Assembly (NCBI GenBank): GCA_964017235.1
Contig: OZ024936.1
Span: 17,584,496-17,648,495 of the forward strand
Length of the DNA: 64,000 nucleotides
Source: Sabellastarte sp. h YS-2021
Taxonomy: Eukaryota; Annelida; Polychaeta; Sabellida; Sabellidae
Direction of reading: 5' to 3'
The notes beneath the pieces were generated by a model. That model was given only the letters and a program-made list of their open reading frames with translations, was not told where the DNA came from and made no database searches. Shown here piece by piece: positions 22,605 through 34,486 of the stretch; position 1 is the stretch's first letter; every line of letters starts with the position of its first letter. Both the position numbers and the translations under genes were made by a program.

Positions 22605-23890
22605 TACTGAACCATTACAACCTCATTCTCTTCCTGTATTCAAAAATACAGCATCGAGTCAACATTCAGATTTCCAATTTGCATTTGAAAGGGACTTTAA
22701 TACTGAGCTTTGGCCAATACTCCGATTATGGTCACCCTTCAAAATGCAAGTTTCTTGTTCATGGATGTGAATTTATGTGGTTAAAGTCCATCAATAACTT
22801 GCTGTTTTGTCAGTGCATATTTCAAGCTAGATAAATCCACTTTGTAACATAAAACCAGCCTATATATACTGATTTTATGTTCCATGTGTTGAGAGTTATG
22901 ACAGGGAGCAGTATGTAAATATGTAAATCTGTATTGGACATCAATATATGGTTGTCAGCAGTGCTCAAAATTTTAGGTGCTCATAAATATTTTATCGCTG
23001 AGGTATTAAAATACAAAATTATACCTAGCGAATGCACATTGTACCTTTTGTTAGGTTCATTAATATACACATAAAATTCTGCTTGAAAGATAATTATGAA
23101 TAGTAAACCATTGATATTTTCCCATTTCCCATAAATTTTCTAAGTTAATTTGTCATTGTTTGATTTTAAAAAATTCATGTTGTAAAGCAACAGTAGCTGT
23201 TTTTTTTTAATTTGGTGATGGGGCTGGGGTGTGTGTGGGGGGGGGGGGTACGTGCGTGTGTGTGTGTCTGTTGGCTGTAATTTATGACTGTGCACGCCAG
23301 GAAAGGAGTTGTTGCATAAATTCTCATTGTTCAACAGTATCTGGCTTTCAAACCTCTGAAACATTGATGAGACATAATTCTTAGTATGGCGATTATTAAT
23401 GGGAATACAGTAATTTTTTAAAGTTATCTGATTGCTTGGTATTTGTTTAACAGCTCTAAAAGACTAAAACTAACCTTGTCTAAATATACTTAATGATTTC
23501 CCTTGGGAAGGACTTTGTTGGTACTATTTTCATTTCGCTGTCAATAGTTTTCTATAATAATTTGAATGTTCTCTCTCTCTTTTTTTTTAAATAGATGCCA
23601 CATCAGGCCATCACGGAACAGCACAAAGACAACACAGTCTTCTGTGTTTTGTTACAATAAATTCTATAGCTAGTAATTGCATGACATTCTCAATTGTTTG
23701 TTTTTTTAATTTTGTGAGATTCCTGATTTGTTCAGTGATATTCCTAAACAGTGTAATTGTATATTTCTGTGCATTTTAGTCAACCCAAGTGCAATTATCA
23801 CAATACGGTCATTTGTAGGCTTTGGTCATTGTATCACCAAACAAAAGTCAGGAATACTTGGGTTCTAGCACAGTCACACTGCTGACACAG
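22605..23890. other. Intergenic; simple repeats only
   Basis: A G-run plus GT-repeat tract lies at 23224-23271 and could adopt a quadruplex or Z-form structure. The fragment at 23712-23745 (TTGTGAGATTCCTGATTTG) weakly resembles the Ginger TIR. No gene. Confidence 0.4.
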
Positions 23891-23899
23891 AGATTTCCT

Positions 23900-24560
23900 G
23901 TCATACACAAGAACTTCAAAACTATTTTACCTAGATCTATGAAATTTGGTATGTTGGTAAGTGGGTGTATGGGTAAGTCCATGGAGTCAATTGTTTTATG
24001 GCCTCACCCCGCCACCAGAAGACCAATGGTGGTCTTCTATATGTAAATATTTGGGTATTTCTTTGATAACTTTAAAAACATTTTATTCAGACCTTCAACT
24101 TTGATAAATGGTTATATATTGTCAAGGCCTTGAAGCTATAATTTTGTGGAAGGATGGTCTTTTAAAGGTCAAAATTTCAAAATTGGTAAGATTGCAGAGT
24201 CTATTGTTTTGTGACCTTGGACTGTTACTAGAAGTCCAATGGTGGCCTTTCAAAGGTTAACTTGGGGTAATCCTTTGATAACTTCTAAGATATTTTATTT
24301 GAACTTTCAAATTTTACTAAGTGTATATATACAGTATGTGCAAGGCCTATTGTTTTGAGGCCTTGGTCTTCCACTAACAAACCAACATTGGCCTTGTGAA
24401 GGTCAAATGTGGGATGTAGCTTTGATAATCTAAAAAAGAATTTTATCTAGACCTTTTAAATTGACTATGTGGTTATTTATTTGTAAGACCTTGGTACCTC
24501 CTGTTCCATGGCATTTGCCTTTCACTGTAAGACCATTGGTGACCTAAAAGTCAAATTTAA
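23900..24560 (+). repeat. Diverged tandem block
   Basis: CTTTGATAACT/CTTTGATAATC and ATTTTAT-then-GACCTT words recur at about 24062, 24272 and 24420. Each unit also carries an AGACCAATGGTGGTCTT-like phrase. Spacing is irregular (about 150-210 bp), indicating an old tandem array or repeated insertion of one unit. Confidence 0.5.
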
Positions 24561-24564
24561 GTCA

Positions 24565-25380
24565 TTCCTTGCCATTGGGCCTGGCACTTAGATAGAGGGC
24601 AGATGATTTTGTAGCTAATACATACAATCATGTACATATGTCTCCTAAAATACATGCCATTCCCAAGAATATCTTGGCTGTGTCACCGTTTTTTTTTTTC
24701 AGAATGGCTGATTTCTCTATATATTAGATTACACCATGTTTCGTCTTGGAATACTTTGCATCGAGATGCAATCTCTAGTTGTAAGCCCCACACTTTTAGT
24801 ATAGCAGTCCCCAAGATGTGGTGCTTGGTAGAGCAGAGATCCTTACCAAGGGCTCTGAAACAAAATGAGAAAATCCAAAGATATTATGCTCAATTAGAGT
24901 CCCAATCTTGATCACCTTTGGAGAGGACTAAGCCATGGATAGATCCAATAATATGCGACAATATGACACCAGTCTGTTGTATGGGTTGTGTGTTATTTGT
25001 GTCTACCAAGAAATAATTGGGTGTAATTACAACACCTTTGCCTTTTGGAATGAGGGAAAGGGGGTTCAGGGAAAGGGCATGAGTGAGGACAATAAGACAA
25101 TACTAGAATGATAATAGAATATATGATTGTTGTACCTGTTTTCAGTCTATTACCAGAAGTGTCCAGTCTTTTTTAGCAGTAATATTTGAAGCATTTTAGC
25201 GCACTTTTCTTGTCCCACAAAATCCTGTGTATAACCAAAGGGCACTTCTATTTTAAGAATATATATGTTCTGTTAATACTTTTGCACAAAAACATGCATA
25301 AGTTTGACATGAAAATCATTTAGACTGGAAAGTGGAATGAACCGGATGCTGGTTCCTGAAGGATACATACTTAATGGCTT
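24565..25380. other. Intergenic, nothing supportable
   Basis: A 93-codon frame at 24630-24911 has no recognisable domain and is likely chance or a decayed LINE end. Confidence 0.35.
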
Positions 25381-25384
25381 TGAT

Positions 25385-25640
25385 GGGATTATTATTATTA
25401 TTTACAAACTTTTTAGGCACTTAATTTTGATATAAATCAAGTTGTAAGGCGCAATAAGTCCCGAGGGTAAAGAGAATATTGTCCATTGACAGAGGAGAGT
25501 CCGCATACAGCCACTGGCTGACTGTTCCATAGTGTGAGTCCATCATAGGCAAAGAATCTATCAAAATGAGTTTTTATGACTTGTGAATCCGAGGGTTAAA
25601 GGCAGGAACATCTAAGTATTTCTTTGTGGCAACAGCATGC
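25385..25640 (-). repeat. Possible LINE 3' fragment with (AAT)n tail
   Basis: On the minus strand a short frame reads a TLWNSQPV-like motif seen near the C end of CR1/L2-type reverse transcriptase proteins. The segment then runs into AAGTGCCTAAAAAG and an AATAATAATAAT tail. Heavily decayed. Confidence 0.4.
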
Positions 25641-25744
25641 CTGGTATAAACAGAGGATGTATAATAATTTATATATTCATGAAAGTACTGCGTTATATAA
25701 GGATAATGTTAACCAGTGTGAAATGAGTATTTAACAAAGTGCTG

Positions 25745-26950
25745 AATGTATGCAACACATTGCTGAAAACTGCTGTAATTGTATTCCAAACAACTTATTG
25801 ATTTGTTGTTGTAGTAATCTGCTTTGGAAGATATGACAGAAATTCAATGTTACTTCTTTGTAAGTTGCCGTACCCACCATTACATATCATTTCATTTCTA
25901 GCAAGCAGTCCCCAGCCCCTCCAAAACAGAAAAAAAAGGCTGCATGTTTTAAGCTTTGTGCCATATGCTGCAAGATTTATGTGATTTTTTTTAAATCTCT
26001 CTCAAATTATTAATCAATAAGATCAGTAACAGTATCTTGAGGCTCTTCCTAATACCCCGTTCACACTTAACCAGTCAGATGTCCTATACACTTATTTGGA
26101 AACGTGTCTTTACAGCTTCAGTCTGGCACCAAGTAGGCCTGTGGCAAGCACCTTAAAAAGTATATGAAAATGAAAAAAAACTAATTTGTATGTATCACTT
26201 TATTGATTTCTACAAACTATTTTAGTCATTTTGACCAGTGGTTATAAATTATTAATGTATAAGTTATCTTTATTAAAAAATATTATCCAAAATATAAAGC
26301 CATACTTTCTTTTTGAAGTTATTTTTTTGTACTCTTCTTTTTATGTTTATATGATTTGTTGGAATCACTAAAATAATTAAAAGAAATTTTTTTGAATAAA
26401 GTTGTATAGGTTAATGTCCAAGTAAGAAAATAATGGATTGTTTGGACATATGATTGGTCATATTGCACAATTAACCTACATAAATTGCACCCATTCCTTA
26501 ATTTGCAATGTTGCGATGTTTTTTAACATCCTTACTTTTCAATCCTACATCTCTTGTGTGTATTTTTTTTTTGTGATCATTTTAGTTAAAATAAATGTAG
26601 AAGATGTTGTTTTGGACATGTGTAAAAAGAGCTTCTATATATGGCGAAAAAAACCACAAAGCGGAACAACTGGCCAATAGTGAAAGAACAAAAGAATATC
26701 TCTCGGTTGTAATTTAAAGTCAATGAGCAGTCAAGCTGCAAACCCTAATGGCTGCTTTCTGTGGACTGAAGGGCTTGTTTTTACACTTTTCCACATATGA
26801 CATAATTTTACTGTATATTAAGTTGAAATTTTCACTAGGCATTAAGTTTAGGTACTTTAGCTTATGCAATTGGATAGTGAAAATTAATTCCAAGTGAAAT
26901 ATTATTGGCCATCATAAATCAGCCTTCGGATGTTATAAGCCGCATACATA
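25745..26950. other. Intergenic, nothing recognised
   Basis: AT-rich, no supportable gene. An 80-codon frame at 26438 shows only low-complexity hydrophobic text. Confidence 0.35.
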
Positions 26951-26956
26951 TGTACA

Positions 26957-27152
26957 TACCGTATTTTTTCAAAACATGGCCCGGGCGTTAATTATTTTCA
27001 AATGGTATCAGACCAGGCGTTAAATTGAACCAGGCATTCTTTTGAAATACAAAAAACAGTGTTAAAAATTGTAAACAGTGTGCTTGGTACCAGGCGTGTA
27101 TTTGAACCAGGTATTTATTTGAACCTGGGCGTTATTTTTGAAATTTACGGTA
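26957..27152. mobile_element. 196-bp MITE with TACCGTA ends
   Basis: It begins TACCGTATTTTTTC and ends GAAATTTACGGTA, an inverted pair. The interior repeats a CAGGCGTTAAATT/CAGGCGTG phrase three to four times. The exact target duplication (TA or none) is ambiguous. Confidence 0.6.
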
Positions 27153-27415
27153 TGCTACCAGTACACTTGCTTGTTACCCTGGTGTTCTTTGTAGGGCTTG
27201 ACCTCTCTTGTGTCCCTGGATACTGAAATTGTTGGATTGTTTTGGTGTTGTAGCACCTTAGAGTCCCGGTACTTTAGGGGAGATTAAGCACTATATAAGT
27301 CCAGTTGGAATTATAAAATGGCATTAGTGCAAAAATAATTCCAGTGAATTTCCTGAAAGTGTAGAATTATAGTGAAATTTTCTTCTTGCTAAAATTTCTA
27401 CTTAATCAGTATGTT

Positions 27416-27769
27416 TTACTCCATTTCTATGTACTCGACATCATGAGAGTTTACAAATTTATGTATTGGGAGGTTGCTATGGTCAGTCATGTTAAAAATG
27501 GGTTCTTTTGATTTGGCCCAAATTACAAGAAATATCATATGATCAAAACAATCACCCTTACGATCTGCTCTTAACTGGTTCATAAACAGGAGTGAAAACC
27601 ACAATAACTCTTTGTCATTAGACCACACATTGTATGACCCTGGTCTGATGAATAGGTTTTTTGAGTTATGCATGCACATATTGATGGAAAATCCACAAAA
27701 AAAACTAATTCTGGATTCATGATTGGGATCCGAACCATTTTTGAGGCGGGCCGTGCCATGGGTAGACAC
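27416..27769 (-). CDS. Unrecognised 117-codon open frame
   Basis: An uninterrupted frame of mixed, non-repetitive composition with a central hydrophobic stretch around residues 52-62. No signal peptide, domain or splice context was recognised. Its length is somewhat unusual for chance in this AT-rich DNA, but it could be a piece of an unknown transposon. No function proposed. Confidence 0.2.
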   Translation of the reverse strand: MSTHGTARLKNGSDPNHESRISFFCGFSINMCMHNSKNLFIRPGSYNVWSNDKELLWFSLLFMNQLRADRKGDCFDHMIFLVIWAKSKEPIFNMTDHSNLPIHKFVNSHDVEYIEME

Positions 27770-28414
27770 AGTCTGGTGTGAAAAATATGACCCTGGGGCT
27801 GGTGTATAGGCTTTGAGCTATGGGGGCAAACAGACGGACAGTCATGATAGCATTATTCTCTGCACATTCTATTCTTCCACTTTGCTATCTTTGATATCAC
27901 ATTTGGTGAGTTACCTGTGCAACAGGAGCTGATCTAAGATTGTCCGGGGAAGGGTGAACCTGGTATTAGAGAGGACATATCATTCAGAGACACAGACCTA
28001 CATATCGTTAAAACCTAATGTGTCTAGAGATTCGAAGGTTTTAAGTACCATTTTGAGGTCACCTCACTTCAAAATCACACAATAGTAGCTGATGCAGATG
28101 TGTTGATTGATGCTGTAAACATGGTTGCCCCACTGTTTGGTCACATATTGTCAATAATTTTATATGTATATATATGTATATGTATGTACAATGTATATAT
28201 TTATATATGGTTAACTATAATTGCTCCCCAATGTAACAGAAATGCTTTATTTGTGTTTACTATAATTCAGCGCAATTTTTATATGACAATGATATACACA
28301 GCTCTAAAGTTAAATGAGGGTAGTCCAACTTCAAATTACCTTTTACTCACTTATTGTTGGTCCTAGAGGTTTGACATATGCAACCAAACAATAGAAAATC
28401 AAAAAGTTTTATGG

Positions 28415-28560
28415 TGATGCAGTGGTCAGTAAGTTTAGCATCTAATCACAGGCTGTATGGATTAAACTTCCACAAGTGGTAATGCTAAGGGTCTATCCCA
28501 ATGTGACACTATTGAATGTGACATAAACCTCACACTTTGATTTTGCATACAAGACATCAA
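28415..28560 (+). repeat. SINE-C copy
   Basis: Starts GGTGATGCAGTGGTCAGTA (A-box-like TGATGCAGTGG) and continues GTTTAGCATCTAATCACAGG, shared with 13305-13420. The B box is degenerate. Confidence 0.5.
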
Positions 28561-28689
28561 ATTAAAAGGATATAAACACTGCACACAATTTTGTACAACT
28601 TTGTTGTAAAAGTGGTGAATCTGTTGTTGGTAGAGGTTCAGGGTGTAGCAGGAGTTCTTGTTTGATGTCAGTATTTATTTACAGCTTTA

Positions 28690-29078
28690 TAAGGCTGAAA
28701 GCGATTCGAATTTTAACTATCCGATTAATTGTTCTGTAAAATCTACGATTTTCCGATTAATCAGTTATAGTGTATACTCACCTGCAATGCCCGAAATCAG
28801 ACTAATACAGCATCCAATATGTACAAGTAAATAATATCTTGTCATTTTTATTGACCCTTTTGTTAAATAAGGGATAAATTGGGCACAATGTAGATGTCAG
28901 AGATCTTTTACAGTGACAAAAATGATCAAAATAGGAAATATTTAGGCATAATAATGCTAATCAATGATGGTTTCTTTTTTTGGTAGTTTTTATCAATTAA
29001 TTGAATTGTCATTTTACTATTCTTATTCTATGGCCATGCTAAGGATAATGATTATCTGGTATTCGTGTTTCAGCCTTA
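28690..29078. mobile_element. hAT-type MITE, second family (389 bp)
   Basis: Ends TAAGGCTGAAA and TTTCAGCCTTA are inverted. The 8-bp duplication CAGCTTTA is at 28682-28689 and 29079-29086. The interior includes CCGATTAATTG and CCGATTAATC words. No transposase. Confidence 0.88.
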
Positions 29079-29639
29079 CAGCTTTAACAATTTAATAAAG
29101 AAGTACAGTTCCACATGTTTCACACAAAAGTTCCTAAGTTCTTAGTGTCTCTTTCCTATTTCTATCTCACTTCTCTCTATCTGTGTTCTTTATTCACTGT
29201 TCTGAATACTCTGTTCTGAGTTCTATGTTCTGACTTGTCTGTTCTCATTTCAAGTTCAGACTGAAAGGTCATATGTTTCCTGTTTTATAGTAAAACACAC
29301 CTATTGTATTTTGCCTAATAAATGCTACTATTGTCTAAAGGGTAATAATTGTACCAATTACTGACTGTTAAAAGAATACACAAAAGACTAAGTCCCTAAC
29401 ACTACATTAATAAATTCTTTTATGTGACTATCTGGCAAGAGGATAAAACAATGAACTTGGAAATGGTAATTATACAGTAAAACAATATAGATAATAGTGA
29501 CACTACATCAATAGAATTAGTATAATAGCCAATGTAGACAAACTTCTAAGGACATGTTTAAACAAAACATATAAGGAATTTCAAAGTTAAAAGTGTCTGT
29601 AAAGATATATATGAAACTTTGACATGTTTACATTTTACT

Positions 29640-30285
29640 GTGTTTTGGTAGTTCTCAACCTAAAACACTGTGGTCCTGTTTTTAATTTTATAATGGCTAT
29701 TACATTTGTCATAAGGACAGTCGAGGGGCAGTCAAGGTCAGTAATCCGGAGTTATGGGTGTGACCAATTAAGGAAGGAGACTATAGGTGGGGAAACTGGT
29801 GTTAAACAGTTGAGTTTTCAGGTGTTGCCTGAAGGATGTGACAGACGTACTGTTTCTTATATGGAAGGGAAAAGAGTTCCAAAGAACAGGGGCATAGTGA
29901 CTGAAAGAATTCAAAAAGTGCTAATTTGATTAATTTTGTGAACTCTACAGTCAAAAGTGGGGATATGAAGGAACTTAAGTTTGAGGCTGCTACGTCTTGT
30001 AGAGGTGTAAGGGTGAATAATTCACTTAGGTAAGCTGGTTTCTTGTGGTTTAGAATTTTATATGTAATGAGGCCTATTTGGAATTATACCCTGTACCTGA
30101 CTGGTGCCAATGGAGTTTTTTTTCAGTTGAGGGGTAAGATGGGAGAACTTAGAGGAATGAGCGACAACCCTGCAGAGTGAGTTTTGGACCCGCTGTAGTC
30201 TTCTTGACATAATATATTCATAATATACCAAAGTTTGATCTGGATCCTCCCAAACTTCGGAAAATTTCATCCAGAACAGACAAAT
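29640..30285 (-). mobile_element. CR1/L2-like LINE 3' end, decayed
   Basis: On the minus strand a frame near 30200 reads LQRVQNSLCRVVAHSSKFSH, and a shifted frame near 29860 reads HYAPVLWNSFPFHIRNS. Both are conserved stretches after the reverse transcriptase domain of CR1/L2-type LINEs. At least two frame changes separate them. Plus-strand frames here are shadows. Confidence 0.7.
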
Positions 30286-30575
30286 AGGGGTGGAAACAAA
30301 CTACTTTGTGGAGGTCTGCACTCTCTGAGTGCTTTTTAAATCTAGAGATGTTTTGCTATTTTATAAATTTTCAGTTCTTTTATATATTCTACAGTCCTTC
30401 ATTTATCTGTCATTTCAGCAACTATCCACAAAATATGAAGACTGATGTCTGACGAGAATAAGAGAGTTGAAGTTTACAAGTATACAGAAATATAAACTAC
30501 TACCTGTACATTATTCAAAGGAATGAAAACCCCCGCTACAGTTTAAACAGCAGGCTTCACAGTGAATTTGTTTCA

Positions 30576-30971
30576 ATGAAAACCAAAGACACGTTAATTA
30601 TCGTCGTGGTCTTGTATATTTTCACTCAGTGTATGTGGATGTACAGCATGATAATCCAAAGAAATCACGAAAAAACGTATCACATGACAAGGGGAATTCC
30701 CGTTGATGATGAGGATGTGGTGACAAGGAACATTCGGGAACGCGTAGTTTTGAATAATGTGACAAACTTTCTGCAGAAATCTCGGGAACCTCTGAAAGGT
30801 ACAGTGAACTTACGAAATAATAGTATTCACAATCTGGAGGATCAAAAAGTGGGAAAAGAAAGACCAGAAAACAGTGAAGTGAAAGATGCTCAACAAGATA
30901 ATAAAACTGATGATATTGCCATTATAGCTGTACGTAATCTTGTGAAAAGGATATTATCAAAGAAAGTCTAA
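30576..30971 (+). CDS. Small single-pass membrane protein, function unknown
   Basis: The 131-codon frame starts at ATG 30576, about 155 bases after a good acceptor (TTTCAG ending 30420), suggesting a 5' UTR intron. Residues 7-27 are a hydrophobic segment after a short basic N terminus, so a type II (signal-anchor) orientation is likely. The rest is charged, low in cysteine, with potential N-glycosylation at NVT (about 60) and NNS (about 82). This resembles the anchor and stem of Golgi enzymes, but no catalytic domain follows. A GTACAG inside the frame near 30799 could be a splice donor, in which case this is only a first exon. Confidence 0.45.
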   Translation: MKTKDTLIIVVVLYIFTQCMWMYSMIIQRNHEKTYHMTRGIPVDDEDVVTRNIRERVVLNNVTNFLQKSREPLKGTVNLRNNSIHNLEDQKVGKERPENSEVKDAQQDNKTDDIAIIAVRNLVKRILSKKV

Positions 30972-31939
30972 TCTGAATGAAGGAGGGAGTGTGCCGTGCC
31001 TAAATTCAGCATGTGCCTTAATTTAGCACAAACAGGAAGTACAGTTTACCTCAGTCAGTGTAACCAAAGCAAAGAAAACGGAGTTTTGTAAGCTGGACGT
31101 TGGTAATTTGATCTGAGGTCATTTTAATTCACACTACAAATTCATATGATCAAAGTCTTTCAATTAGGATGCTACTAAGAAGATTTAAGTAGAAGTAAAT
31201 AACAAGTTTTTAAAAGACTTGTTCAGTGAAATTCACCCTGAGAAGTTGATATTGTTTGTTTAGTAGAAGTGTTTTGTATAATGAAGGGATGAGCTTGTAT
31301 TTTTACAGGGCAAAGTTTGAGAGGGCCGAGTTTCTAAAATGACTCAGTTGGCCATAAAACTTTGATTGGTTACAATGTTACCGCAAACATTATTCTGGTT
31401 TCTTCATACTTGATTTAACAGGGTTTTTACTATAATTATTGTCTAGACATGTGACCGTACCTCAGCCATCTGATTGGCTGTCGGCTTTTTCCAGGTAATT
31501 TAGATATGCAAGAACTCCCAGCAATAAAATTGAGGGAAGGATATGTGGAAATTGGAGGATTTATTTATGAGTAATATTACAAGGTGTGATATTAAGTGAA
31601 AATACTCAGAAGAAAGCTCCAGGAACTCAAGAAATCTCATTTTACCCTTTATTTCTTTCAAAGAATTCTAAAGTTTTTTCAACAAAAATACTTTCCTCAT
31701 AATAAGTCAAGTTGTATGTGGATTACTGGTGTAAGTACTTTCTCCCCTTTAATTCACCGATTCTGTATTATTTTGATAAAATGACTCTTTACAATATTCA
31801 GCAGAAAAACTCATTTTTGGTTGTTAAACCAACCAAATATGTGGTAGGTTTGGGCTTAAAGGCTTATCTTAATATCACACCCCAATGTTGATGTTACTCT
31901 GCCAATGAATTTGAACAGACTGTGAGTCATTGTTCCTGG
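30972..31939. other. 3' flank of the small membrane-protein gene
   Basis: No gene recognised. CAATAAA occurs near 31521 and might serve as a polyadenylation signal. Confidence 0.35.
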
Positions 31940-31947
31940 GTATATTA

Positions 31948-32316
31948 TAGTGCTGGTATTGTTTTATCGATATTGAAATATTTATCGATCGATGCTAAAT
32001 ATACTGATATCGATAATGTAGGGTACAATATCAATATCGGAACATACTACTAAATAGATGCAATTAAGCTGTTTTCCATGTAAATAAAATATAAAAGTAT
32101 ATATTGGTTTTCCTATCATTTTTTGTCAAATTTCACTTACGCTAAACCGGAAGCGCCATATTTGTTTACGTTTCGGGAAACTTCTAAAACTGGTGAAAGG
32201 GTTTGGAAGCTCTTTCTCGGAAAACATCCATGACCCGATATTTCAATATTGATCGATACAGAAGCAAAAATACGGTTTGATATCGATATACATATTATTA
32301 TTCGATACCAACACTA
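31948..32316. mobile_element. hAT-type MITE, copy 2 (369 bp)
   Basis: Same ends as 19707-20074 (TAGTGCTGG and CCAACACTA). The perfect 8-bp duplication GTATATTA is at 31940-31947 and 32317-32324. The two copies are similar over their whole length, including CATATTTGTTTACGTTTCGG in the middle. Confidence 0.93.
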
Positions 32317-32400
32317 GTATATTACAATATTAAACAAATGTCTGGTAAAATTCCCAAATTGCAGGGAAAAAAATGGGTTTATAAAGGGAAATGGGAAGGA

Positions 32401-32668
32401 TTGCAGAATTCCCCCTCCGAAAGTAGCTAGGTGTAGGAATATCAATGAATTTAATTTTTTACAATAATATAGTTCCTGGTTAAAGGGAAGATAGAGAGGT
32501 TTCAGGTCGGCATGTCCGTCAAGTGCCGACCTGCTGACCTGCTAACCAGTCTAGCTATTATTTTTTTATTTTGTTTTATTTTAAATATATGTATCTATAT
32601 ATATTTATATATAATGAACCTTCTTGACGGAACTACTTTCATTTATTTCCGGAAGGGGAATTCTGCAA
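32401..32668. mobile_element. Short inverted-repeat element with TTGCAGAATTCCCC ends
   Basis: TTGCAGAATTCCCCCTCCG at left is mirrored by GGAAGGGGAATTCTGCAA at right. A perfect 10-bp hairpin (CAGGTCGGCA, 32503-32533) and an AT-rich run lie inside. Target duplication not evident. Confidence 0.55.
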
Positions 32669-33732
32669 TTTAGCTGGGAAATGTCAGCAAGCAGTCATTA
32701 AGATCGACTGCCTACTCTGCACTAGATTTTTTACCAAAGGAGTATCCATCATTGATATGTATAAACGATGCAAGTGTTGATTTTTTTTTGTCTTTAATTT
32801 ATATGCTTATGTGCTATGATAGTAATAATATTTCCTGCATTTTTAAGCAGTATTAAGTTGAATACTATGACTCCAGTCAGTCGTACTTAACATAATTTAT
32901 GTATTTGAGAACCTGTATATTTGCTTGGAAAAGAAGTATTCCTTTAGGAAAGATGTGGTGAAATGTGCTGAATCATTCAATCAATCAATCAGTCAGTCAA
33001 TCAGTCATCTGCTCAGTGAGCTGTTTTTGTCAGGTTTGTATGTCAGGTGCTGTAGATTATATGGGTTCATTATGCACTCGTACGATATATGAGTACGTAT
33101 CTATTCAGCTACTTTGGTGTATTTCTTGTATGTTTTCACACACAAGTTTAAATCAGACATCTTCATATCAAATATATTTCAAGAAAGCTGAAAAAAGATT
33201 GATGTAAGAAATGGTGATTTTTTTTTTTAAAAAACCACTCTTTTCGTAAATTGGAATAAATGCCACCAGATTTGTCATGTTGTTCAAATTCCAACAAAAT
33301 GAAGGCCAATTGCTTTCTGGGATACCAAAAGAAAAGTTGTGTTTTATTAATTCCCATATTAATTCCATTGAATGAAAACATACTTTTACTGATCAAAGAG
33401 ATCGTAACATTATTTTGTAATATATGGTGTCAAAGGCAGTTTTGCTTGTTGAATTTTAGTGTTACCTGTGGCTTTGTTTGAGTTGTCAGATTTTGTCCAT
33501 ATTTGGTCAATATTTAATCTTTTGATTTGCTATTAAAAAGAGTGAAACTGGTGCCTAAGTGGAGATAATGTCACTAATTTTGAAATTTTTTATGTCACAG
33601 AATGAAGTTATTCGACCTTTTATATTGAGTAGATTAGCAGAAATTTTGATATGAATTAATTATCGCTGTCATTAGCTTATACTGCAAAAATTAATGTCAT
33701 GTCACAAGATTCCAGCAATCAAATATACATTA
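32669..33732. other. Intergenic, nothing recognised
   Basis: A TCAATCAATCAGTCAG simple repeat lies near 32967-33006. The open frames here are low quality. Confidence 0.4.
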
Positions 33733-33890
33733 TGTTACAGTTAAGTTGTGTAACCAATAATTTTGTGAAATTTCTTGAATGTTTGAGGGATTTTACCAAA
33801 TTTAGGAGATTTGGTCAGTAAATTTCCACAAACAAATTCCTGAAATCTCTGATAATATTTTACACTGTTTTACTGAATCTTAGTGAATGC
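33733..33890 (+). repeat. Decayed solo left end of a Ginger element
   Basis: TGTTACAGTTAAGTTGTGTA starts it, and GATTTGGTCAGTAAATTTCC, CTGAAATCTCTGATAATATT and TTTACACTGTTTTACTGA follow in the same order as 4748-4920. The CGCG palindrome centres have all been lost. No matching right end was found nearby. Confidence 0.75.
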
Positions 33891-34483
33891 TTCTTCTTCT
33901 TTATCATTAACATGATAAAGTTAGCTACCCAATGAATCGAGAGTGCCTTTTGGAGGCCAAACAGTTTATATTTATCTAAATATATACAAACTAATGTTCT
34001 TGTGGGTGACGAAACAGTTTGGCTTTGTCAACATGATATTGCAGAATGATATTAATCTATCCAACCAGTTGTATAATTGTGTGCAGTGGTATAGTTTTAT
34101 CTTCTAAATATAAGTCACAATGTCTGAATTAATTTCATAAACATTTGTAACCTATATCTGTGTGTATTTGTTTGTGGTAAGACCATTAAGTTTGTCACTA
34201 GTTTTCAGTCATGTGTCAATGTGAGTTACACAATGTCTTGGGATCATAGTAAAGATCATTTGTGTATTGTTGCCTAATTTCTTTCAAAATGAACACAGTG
34301 TTGTATTTGTGTTCAGTTTGAGAAACAAGCTGCTTATAAAGCACCTACCATAAGAGTGTCTTATATTGTATCCGATGGTTTGCATATACATAGATGTATG
34401 ATATCAATGAAATGAATTTCAACTTTACTATCAGACCATGCAGTCATATCTGGTGTCACCTTGACACTTTTGATCACCATGTG
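33891..34483. other. Intergenic, nothing recognised
   Basis: AT-rich, without a supportable gene. Confidence 0.4.
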
Positions 34484-34486
34484 TAA

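Noticed and set aside
23712-23745. Possible Ginger TIR fragment
   Set aside because: Similarity limited to about 30 AT-rich bases without neighbours in the right order.
24630-24911. 93-codon frame possibly from a LINE C terminus
   Set aside because: One weak motif only, and the rest does not follow the LINE order.
29624-29929. 101-codon plus-strand frame
   Set aside because: It is antisense to a recognisable LINE 3' end; the minus-strand frames carry the conserved motifs.
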